DNA from: Spongospora subterranea f. sp. subterranea
Taxonomy: Eukaryota; Endomyxa: Phytomyxea; Phytomyxea; Plasmodiophorida
Assembly: GCA_049724395.1 (NCBI GenBank)
Contig: JAUGWO010000021.1
Span: 1 to 64,000, forward strand
DNA length: 64,000 bases
Direction of reading: 5' to 3'
Part shown: one piece after another, positions 23,056 to 30,830 of the stretch
Position numbering within the stretch: position 1 is the first letter of the stretch
Layout: each line of letters begins with the position of its first letter
The notes under the pieces: generated by a model
Database searches by the model: none
What the model saw: the letters and a program-made list of their open reading frames with translations, nothing else
Told to the model about the DNA's origin: nothing
Made by a program: the position numbers and the translations under genes

Positions 23056-25559
23056 GACTCTCTTATAACTTATACTGTCGGTAGACAAGGTTCGTATAAG
23101 TTATAAGCGAGCGTTATTAGCAAACTAATACTGCGTACGCAAAACAATAATGCGCCGTCACGCAACTATCATGAATTTGCCGTCACGCAATTATCATGAA
23201 TGCGCAGAAGCAGACTGAACCTGACATTGGGTCACGTCATTGCCTGAGGTAACAACAATGGAACTTTGCCCTGTCTGCAACGAGCCGTTAAGCGGATCCG
23301 GTTCTCATCGGTATGAACATTGTTTCTTTGATAGCATTCTCATCACTGAGTCTTTGAATGAGCCAGGTGTCCAGATTGTAATCGGGGCGTTCATCGCTTT
23401 TGCGGGACTCCCTATGGCAAGGATGAGGAAGGATATGGTCAGCCAGTCTGGTGCTCAAAATCAGAAAAGTGTCAGCAAGCTGTCGCTTGTGTTATTCCTA
23501 TACGCGCGTCTAAGGTGTCGCATAAAGGGAAACTGTCACCCTCTAAACGGGCTCGTGTTTTGGAAATTCATCAAGCCAATCCTAAAATGTCGCAAGCAAA
23601 AGTGGCTGAGATGGCAAGAAGAGAATTTAAGCTGGATCAACTGAGTCAGGCTACTATCAGCACTGTCATCAAAGAGTCTAAAGTTATCGCTGCTAACTCC
23701 GGCAATCCGACAATGGCCCAATGCCTGAAGATTCGCCAGAAATCCCTTGAAAATCCCAAAATGACGCAGAAGATGGTTGCTGAATGGGCAAAACAAGAGT
23801 TTAAGATGCGTAAAGTTCTGAGTCAGCCAGCTATATCAAACATTCTAAATGATAAGAGACAAATCTCGATTGACGTTCCAGATTCCGAGTTAAAACTGAA
23901 AAGGCCTCGGCTGGTTAGATTTTCTGATTTGGACGATGCTTTGGCATCGTGGGTCATTGGTTGTCAAGAACGTGGTATAGCACTGAGCTGGAAGATTCTG
24001 CAAAAAAAGGCGCACCTTTTTGCCGACGAGTTTGCAATTCCTGAGAACGACCGTCCTACGTTTTCTGACGGATGGGTTCAGAAATTCCTTCTTCGCCGGA
24101 ACTTCAAGTCAATGAAAACCTGCAGGAGAGAGGGGCTCTGCCGATTTGGAAGCAGTAAGGGCTGAGTTGCCAATCTTGCAGCAATTAATAGCGCGCTATT
24201 CACCGGCTGATGTCTATAATATGGACGAAACCGGACTTTTCTTTTCAATGGCACCTGATCGCACGATTGCTTCACGACAAATGGGCGGAATGAAGAAAGA
24301 CAAGACTCGACTGACGGTTGCCTTGTGCGCTAACAGTAACGGAACTGACAAAAGAGCCTTATTCTTCATCGGGCATTCTGAAAAGCCTCGCTGTTTCAAG
24401 AAAAAGCGAGCAGAGGAGCTTGGGTTCTACTACGCATGGAACAAAAAGGCTTGGATGACCAGCCTGCTATTCCAACAATGGCTTGAAAAGTTCGATTTGG
24501 ATATGCGCAAACACCAGCGCCAAGTCCGCTACTACTGGACAATGCGCCAACTCATCCTGTTCGCTCACTGGATTTGACCAACGTTTCGGTTATGTTTCTC
24601 CCTCCAAATACGACATCGCTTATCCAGCCGATGGATGCCGGCATTATCGCTGCTTTCAAAAAAACGTTATCGGTCGTTTCAACTGGGATTGGCTCTAGAT
24701 CGCGACAAAATCCAAGCTAAGGATATCTATAAGGTTGACATCCTGCAAGCCATGTCCTGGTGTAGAGATGCGTGGGAAAAATGATAACATCGATTTCCAT
24801 AACAAATTGCTGGTCTCACACTGGCCTTTTGGATGCTGTTGACCCTCAAAACGACGATTTCTTCGACAGCGATATCTTTGACGAATTTGATGCTATAGTC
24901 GCTGATCAAATCGGTGAGCTGTCAGCAAAACCAGTGGGTATTCAGGAATATATCGCTCAGGACGATGCTTTCGAAGTTCACCAAGAATTTACTGAAGACG
25001 ATATATTGGGAACATATCGTGAAGATTCGGAGCCTGATGTTGAACTTGAAGCGCCTGAGAGCTGTAGCGAAATCACATTGGAGCAAAAGATCAGTGCTTT
25101 GCAGATGTCCATCGAAATACTCTGTGGGGAATCACTGGAAAACTGTGAAATAATCAAGCAACTATGTTCTCTTTTGAAAAAATTCTGTAGAGAGCAACGC
25201 GAGCAATTACTTGCGAGCTTGAAACAGCAATATATCAGATCTTATCTTTCATAAAACAGAAATGATTTTTTTATATGCTCTCATGGCGAGCACCTTGATG
25301 AAACGCTGAATGAGTTCCGGGCACATCTGGTTCGTCAGAAACTTGGGCGCGATAGCTATCGCGTGCAGACAGCATATAAAAAAGTCATTTCTCGTTTATA
25401 AAAGATACGATCTGATATCTTGTTGTTTCAAGCTCGCAAGAATTGCTCGCGTTGCTCTCTGCAGAATTTGTACAATAGAGAACGGAGTTGCTTGATGTTT
25501 GTATGCTCTCTTATAACCTATTTTTCAAAAAAACGTATAAGTTATTAGTTATTAGAGAA
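23056..25559 (+). mobile_element. Tigger/pogo-type DNA transposon
   Basis: The ends contain related arrays of CTCTTATAACTTATAC and its inverse. The left end (23056-23110) itself folds as a hairpin, with TATAAGTTATAAG as the second arm. At the right end (about 25505-25559) the outermost bases read TTATTAGAGAA, followed by TA. TA also precedes the left end (23054-23055). Boundaries are therefore likely to within a few bases. One decayed transposase gene is inside. Confidence 0.65.
23260..25254 (+). pseudogene. Tigger-type transposase, multiply frameshifted
   Basis: An N-terminal CPVC zinc-like start lies at 23260. From about 23510 the frame shows two tandem helix-turn-helix repeats (NPKMSQAKVAEMARREF and NPKMTQKMVAEWAKQEF, a CENP-B/Tigger feature) and a CENP-B-like region. 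A shift near 24140 leads to the DDE_1 domain: VYNMDETGLFFSM, GMKKDKTRLTVALCAN, then a shift near 24530 just before LLLDNAPTHPV, then LIQPMDAGIIAAFKKR. The acidic C-terminal tail (24838-25254) ends with a coiled-coil-like segment. All three Asp residues survive, but three or more shifts make it inactive. Confidence 0.75.
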
Positions 25560-25613
25560 TATAAGTTATAAACCATAGAACCGATTCGGTGGACGCGATT
25601 TTCATAAGTTATA
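25560..25613. other. Former 3' flank of the minus-strand gene, displaced by mariner 2
   Basis: If mariner 2 is removed, this stretch abuts 27518. Read on the minus strand, the join gives codons for N-Y-N-L followed by TGA, i.e. a natural stop for the frame at 27518-28104. Confidence 0.5.
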
Positions 25614-25854
25614 CTCCCTCTGTTCGGAAATAAAGGTCCTGTTTGAATAAAGTGCGTGGATTAAGGTTATTTTTAACACAACCTCATATCAGAGAACTGG
25701 AAAATGACGCGCTCGTCAAGTGCTTTTCTCTCCCGAAATTTTGAGCCTCGAGGCTCTTTTCAAACTAAAATTAGATCAATATGAAAACTAGGGTTTGCGG
25801 GAGATCTTTCAGCGGCACCGCCACCTCGTCATTGATAAACTAGCACCTGACAAC

Positions 25855-27297
25855 ATGACTGCACCTGCAGGAGACCTAAGCCGAGCTGGAGAAGGCACGC
25901 TGGCTTCTCCAAAGGAAATAGCCGACGAGCAGCAAACCTCGGAAATCGTCATCGTTCCTGAAGAGTTCGCTGATAGAAAAGTACAAAAGAACCTCACTGA
26001 AGACCAGCGTCGTGTAATATACGAATATGTTTTGAGGATGAGTCATTCAGGAAAGTTCGTTCGTGGTTCAATTGCCTCAGCAAGCAGTCAATTTGCCGTT
26101 TCACGCAGAACTGTGAGTAGAATTTGGAATCAGGGTGTGAAAACTAGTGGCAACGGCATAACTTCTGCAGTCCTGAATTCACACAAACGAGGAAAAGTTG
26201 GACGAAAGAAAAAGGTCGTTGATCCTGAAAAAGTCAAACAGATTCCTCTGCAACAGCGATCGAATATTCGGTCGCTAGCGTGCGCTTTGAATTTATCTGC
26301 ATCCACAGTGCATTCAAGGACTAAGGAAGGCTTTCTGAAGGCGCATTCGAATGAAGTAAAGCCATTCCTAACTGAGGCCAATAAGATGGCAAGGTTGAAA
26401 TTCTGCATCTCTGCGGTAAACGTGTTACCGAATCACGACCCTGTTTTCAAAGACATGATGAACGTTGTTCACATAGACGAGAAATGGTTCTACCAGACCC
26501 AAAGTTCTCAACGATATTATCTGGCTTCCAATGAGGGTGAACCACACCGGACTTGCAAAAGCAAGCGTTTCATCACCAAGGTGATGTTCATGGCGGCGGT
26601 TGCTAGACCGCGATGGGACCGATCAAGAAATCAATGGTTCAGTGGAAAGCTTGGAATTTTTCCATTTGTTTTTCAAGAACCAGCAAAGAGAAAGAGCAAG
26701 AACCGTCCGGTTGGAACTATGGTCACCAAACCCATTGAGGCCATCAACAAAGAGGTAATAAGAAAATGCCTGATTGATGAAGTTATGCCAGCAATTCGTT
26801 CAAAATGGCCAGGTTTTTGGACAGGACCGATCTTTGTTCAGCAAGATAACGCAAGGCCTCATATTGACGCTTCAGATGAAGCATTCATTAACGAGGCAAG
26901 CAAAGATGGATTTGAGATTAAATTGACCTTTCAGCCACCTAACAGCCCCGATCTGAACGTTCTGGATCTTGGCTTCTTCCGTCCAATCCAATCTCTCCAG
27001 CACCAGCAAGCACCCAAGAATATCGATGATCTTGTTGATGCCGTCAAGGTTTCCTTTGATAAGATGGAGAGAGATAAGCTCAATAATATTTTTTTGACAC
27101 TCCAACAACGTATGATGGAGATCATGAAGGTGAAGGGGGGCAACAATTATAAGCTGCCTCACATGGGCAAGGAACGGCTCAGGCGCCAAGGTGACCTTCC
27201 AGACAGTTTACCATGCGACATTGCAGTTTGCATCAAGCAAAGCAGAATGCACAGAGTGGTGATGAATAAACAATGCTTCAATGGAAAGTTTCTTTAA
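25855..27297 (+). CDS. Mariner-like transposase (DD39D type), intact
   Basis: The ATG at 25855 (first in frame) opens 480 codons without a stop or shift. Helix-turn-helix regions lie at about residues 60-100 (IASASSQFAVSRRTVSRIW) and 125-165. The catalytic domain shows VVHIDEKWFYQT (first Asp), FVQQDNARPHID (second) and QPPNSPDLNVLDLGFF (third), the spacing known from plant and oomycete mariners. It would bind the element's TIRs, excise it and reinsert it at TA in the nucleus. With intact ends and gene this could be an autonomous copy. It could also supply transposase in trans to the similar ends of mariner 1. Confidence 0.9.
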   Translation: MTAPAGDLSRAGEGTLASPKEIADEQQTSEIVIVPEEFADRKVQKNLTEDQRRVIYEYVLRMSHSGKFVRGSIASASSQFAVSRRTVSRIWNQGVKTSGNGITSAVLNSHKRGKVGRKKKVVDPEKVKQIPLQQRSNIRSLACALNLSASTVHSRTKEGFLKAHSNEVKPFLTEANKMARLKFCISAVNVLPNHDPVFKDMMNVVHIDEKWFYQTQSSQRYYLASNEGEPHRTCKSKRFITKVMFMAAVARPRWDRSRNQWFSGKLGIFPFVFQEPAKRKSKNRPVGTMVTKPIEAINKEVIRKCLIDEVMPAIRSKWPGFWTGPIFVQQDNARPHIDASDEAFINEASKDGFEIKLTFQPPNSPDLNVLDLGFFRPIQSLQHQQAPKNIDDLVDAVKVSFDKMERDKLNNIFLTLQQRMMEIMKVKGGNNYKLPHMGKERLRRQGDLPDSLPCDIAVCIKQSRMHRVVMNKQCFNGKFL

Positions 27298-27478
27298 ACT
27301 TTTCCCTGCCCACTCCATCAAATGAAACCGTGACAGCGTCGACAAAATCGTCAGGCGCAAAGGCCATCATTAAGACAAATTCGATGATGGCCTTGAACGT
27401 TTTGAAACAGCGAACGCAGGATGCACTGCGCTTTGATTGTGCAGAGCCATCAATGAGACCTTTATTTCCGAACACCAA
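27278..27478 (-). pseudogene. Inverted fragment of another mariner transposase
   Basis: On the minus strand this piece reads APDDFVDAVTVSFDGVGREK, which parallels the C-terminal APKNIDDLVDAVKVSFDKME of mariner 2 at protein level but with many substitutions. It lies in the 3' part of mariner 2 in opposite orientation. It is too short to act. It was probably captured from a related element. Confidence 0.6.
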
Positions 27479-27517
27479 AAAAAGGTGCGTGAGACCTTTA
27501 TTTCCGAACGGAGGGAG

Positions 27518-28104
27518 TAATTTTTAAATAAATCTTTCGCCAGAGTTTTGAACTCAACGTCAGCGATTATTCCGCTTTCATGTTGTAGCTTTAACAGCTC
27601 GAACTGCCGTTTTTGCAATTCCAATTTGTGGATCATTTTGGACATCTCGTGAGATTCAGATTGATCCTTAAAAAATTGTGACTGCGTTTCGATGCCACTA
27701 TTCATAGACGCCGCCAGACTCTTCAACGCACTAGTTGAAACGGCTCTTGCTTCTTTGCGGTTCATCGAAGGCTGTGCGTCTCCGTCTTCGACGGAGTCTT
27801 GGCGATCGATGGCTCGTATGCGTCGTTTTTCGTTAGTTTGCGGCGAGATCAGGCCGACCCGCCGCTCCTGTATCATCTTACTGGCGTAGGTATCCGACGC
27901 CTTTAGCTTCTGCATCAAGCTTACATTTTGAAGCTCTGGGGCGACGCCCTCGCCGTCGGCCGTCCCCGTTCTGAGTTCGTCGAGGAACCCGCGAAGGTTG
28001 TCCTTCAGCGTGCGCTCTTCCGCTTCAGAGATCGCGTGACCGTCCAAATGGATGGTCATATCGGCCATGATCAATGACCAGACCTTTGCCGGTATCTTCT
28101 GCAT
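27518..28104 (-). CDS. Unknown coiled-coil protein, last codons displaced by mariner 2
   Basis: The frame starts at ATG 28104 and stays open into mariner 2. About 195 codons lie outside the insertion. The N-terminal part is acidic; residues around 150-190 form a charged, leucine-rich, coiled-coil-like segment (MIHKLELQKRQFELLKLQHE). Removing mariner 2 places an in-frame TGA two to three codons later, so the insertion changed only the very end of the protein. No domain is recognised. Such coiled-coil tails are common in Myb/SANT-like accessory proteins of DNA transposons, but no Myb motif is evident. It could be a host gene or part of a larger TE. Confidence 0.45.
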
Positions 28105-28658
28105 GGGCCTCTTCTTTCGACCTAAAATCGTTTATCATGCCAAGAGAATAGTATGAGAACCACATTGATGTCTACCTTCACAGTACGCAGCAAAGTGGAC
28201 CTGATAGAAATCTGCCAACGCCCCAAGAACCGCTGGAGTAATCGGCCGGGATCGGCCGTTCTCTTTCGGCAAAGGTTCAACATCCATGGTCGTGGCGGGA
28301 TTGCGCCACGCGGCCTCCGTAACTTTGAAACTTTCGAACGTATCGATTTTAGTGTCTCGAAAGTTTGCTGAAGTTACGTTCGGAGTTTTGATCTACGCTA
28401 AATTATAGCCCTCCTGAAAAACTCCGCAACGTAACTTTGCGACTCCGAACGACGAACGTAACTTCAGACCTTTTTGCGGACAGGTCTAGTAAGCATTCGC
28501 TTAAGTCCGCAGTTTTTTAAGTCCGCATCGCGGATAAGTCCGCATTGTAAATGAACAAAAATGTGGATCAACATATTCGGAATTTTTTATAGAGATTGAG
28601 TAAATCCAAAATCGTGTAGAGTCATTTGCCGACTTTCAGCGATTCCTCTCTCTTGAAA
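28105..28658. repeat. Intergenic stretch with an inverted repeat and AAGTCCGCA repeats
   Basis: GCTGAAGTTACGTTCGGAGT (about 28368-28388) is the inverse of ACTCCGAACGACGAACGTAA plus CTTCAG (about 28443-28470). AAGTCCGCA recurs about three times at 28500-28545, beside a GCGGACAGGTCTAGTAAG stretch that resembles a pogo/Tigger end. This is probably the 3' terminal region of the Tigger relic that follows. No gene is seen. Confidence 0.5.
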
Positions 28659-29555
28659 TCATCGAAACTGTAGCTGTATGATATCCTTTGCCGATAGTTT
28701 GTTGTTGAGCATTCCATCAATCTTGCCTTGAACCAAAAATCGTGATTCTGGTAGATTGCGAATTCTTGAATTGAGGTCAACAACTTGCAAGAGAATGTCT
28801 TGGATTGAATTTTTTACAAATTCTTCGTCAATCTCGACTGAGCCCTCTGAAAGCACTTCATCGTTTCCTGGTTCGACTTCATCCTCCTCGTTCTCAAATT
28901 GATTTCCAATATCTTCAATAGCCGCTTGTTGATACACTTCAGAATCGGGTTCATCCAAACCCTAAAACTCACGAAGCTGTTGTGAGAGCTGAGATTCCGA
29001 ATCGATTAATTGATGTGCAATTGTGCAGTTTTCCATCACCGAGACCAAATCATTTAACATACTGTCCTCACTTTCTTTTTCATCAATTGGCTGTCCTCTT
29101 GCACGAAATTCAGGAATTATATCTGGTTTTGCAAAGCAGTTCTTCAATGTCTCCGCCGAGATGGCACTCCATGCTTTGACAACATAATTAGCCGCGTCCA
29201 GCAAATGGGCTGGTCTCCCGAATTCCACTCCCGCTGCGCCTCGTCTCAATTTGGCGGCATCTGCTTCTAAACGGATTCTGAGATCATCTGTCAGATCATG
29301 ATAGGAAAGAATGTCTTTCATCAGCATAAACTTGTAGCGCTTCTTCAGTGCAGCGATAATTCCCATGTCCATTGGCTGTTTCCACGATGTAACATTTGGA
29401 GGAAAAAATGTAACACATATTCCGTCTTTCTCAAAAGGTTGAGAATGTCCAGGTGCATTATCAAGAATTAAAACCACCTTCCGGCCCGTTCGGCGGCGAA
29501 CTTGTCGTCGTTGTAATCTGGCCTTTGGAAAGTGTACGCTGGGAACCACCCTCAC
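28659..29555 (-). pseudogene. C-terminal half of a Tigger-type transposase
   Basis: The frame begins inside the catalytic domain: VVLILDNAPGHSQP (second Asp) and SWKQPMDMGIIAALKKRY (third Asp), then the usual C-terminal helices. A stop at about 28962 is followed in another frame by an acidic tail (28659-28958). The N-terminal helix-turn-helix and first Asp are missing. The family is the same broad one as the 23-kb element, but the sequence is clearly different. Confidence 0.7.
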
Positions 29556-29701
29556 CTCGCTTTCGACGAGTCGTCAAAGAAACTACAAGAAATATTTGAG
29601 AAACTTGCCACAATCAACCACGTGATTTGCGAACGAAGTTCAGTTAAATCTAAAAAACATTTATTTACTGCGTTTTAGGGGAAAATTTAGGGATAGCTAT
29701 A

Positions 29702-30431
29702 TTTTAGTGTGTACACACATATTACACACTCAGAGGCCACGCACAATTACACACTCAAATCTGAAATCGCTACTGCATATATGAGTACGAATCCGAAGAG
29801 CCACCGTGGAAAGTACACACTCAAAACGGAGCTTTCTGTTGTCACGTTTTTGTCAAAGGCGGCGTGCTCTTCTGCGATGGAATAGCGAAGACAAAACTTC
29901 ACTGGCATCATGCAAATCAACTCACCTTACCCGTCATTTACCTCGTTAACCAGCTATCATTGCATATACGTGAATTTTCGCATAGAATTTAGATCTGTGC
30001 ATCTACAATGGCACAAAGATCACAACGTTAATCATTTTATTAAGTTAAGAGCCTTAATGCGCAATTCTTGTGGGTAAATCGACTGGATGCATTCCATGTC
30101 ACAATGGAAGGAGGGCTTCTGCTTCCAATAAAGCGTTACATTCGTGACCTTAGTCACTAACAACCTCTGGGCATCTCGAGATATAGCTTTGTTGCATCCA
30201 GAAGGTGGGCCAGACGAAGCCTGTAAAGCCATCTGACACAACCTGACCAGAAAGCTTTGTATTTCGGTCATTGCAGTGGAATATGGGCTTGAGTGTGTAA
30301 CTTTTTGAAGGTAACTCCGTGCGGTACTCATTGAGTGTGTAAACTGTACTCTATATGCAGTAGCAAAAATAGATTTGAGTGTGTAATTGTTCGCGGCCTC
30401 TGAGTGTGTAATGAGTGTGTACACACTAAAA
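29702..30431. mobile_element. Non-autonomous TIR element, 730 bp
   Basis: Both ends begin TTTTAGTGTGTACACAC and continue for about 62 bp with few mismatches (29702-29763 and 30371-30431). Inside the TIRs the octamer-like TTACACACTCA repeats at short spacing, typical of subterminal transposase sites. The interior has no recognisable transposase; the longest frame (30032-30454, minus) runs through the TIR and is not convincing. No clear target duplication is seen, so the superfamily is undetermined. Confidence 0.75.
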
Positions 30432-30830
30432 TCAGGGGACTCAAAATTTAACAAATACTACTCGTAGTAATACTGTTTTGAGAAGTCCGGACCTCAGTAT
30501 TTGCCCAACCTTGATCTGGGGTGTGCGCACAGGAGGCCCCGCTTAAAGAAGGCTGCGCCTAGGAGGCTCTAGGCGCTCTGCGCAAGTGAGAAATTGGACT
30601 CATAAGCCGAGACTCCACATCGTAAAAACGTCTGTGGGTTTATTATGAGGTCTACGGTACCCCTGGACCACTCTTTGTCCTCGCAGTTAAGAGGCCGCCG
30701 CTGTTGAACATTTGGTCTGTACTATCAGTCACGCACCATCTGTTATTACCACCACGGGGTCCGTCAGTGGGTATAAAATCCCCGTACGTCGACATGTTTC
30801 GCAATCAGAATCACTTTTCATACTCCCTTG
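30432..30830. other. Region upstream of the intact ankyrin gene
   Basis: No recognised gene. A short AGGAGGC...AGGCGC stretch near 30530-30580 is internally repetitive. The 130 bases before 30831 must include the 5' untranslated leader of the ankyrin gene. A frame at 30704-30889 overlaps the start in another frame and is judged a shadow. Confidence 0.4.

Larger units (their letters stand above)
25614..27517 (+). mobile_element. Mariner-like element 2, apparently intact
   Basis: Ends CTCCCTCTGTTCGGAAATAA (25614) and the inverse ending GAACGGAGGGAG (27517) are flanked by TA on both sides (25612-25613, 27518-27519). The inner motif GAGACCTTTATTTCCGAA occurs twice at the right end (about 27458 and 27491) but once at the left. 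The ends match the Stowaway-type CTCCCTCCGTT terminus. The transposase is uninterrupted. The 3' untranslated part contains an inverted piece of another mariner (27300-27470). Confidence 0.9.
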
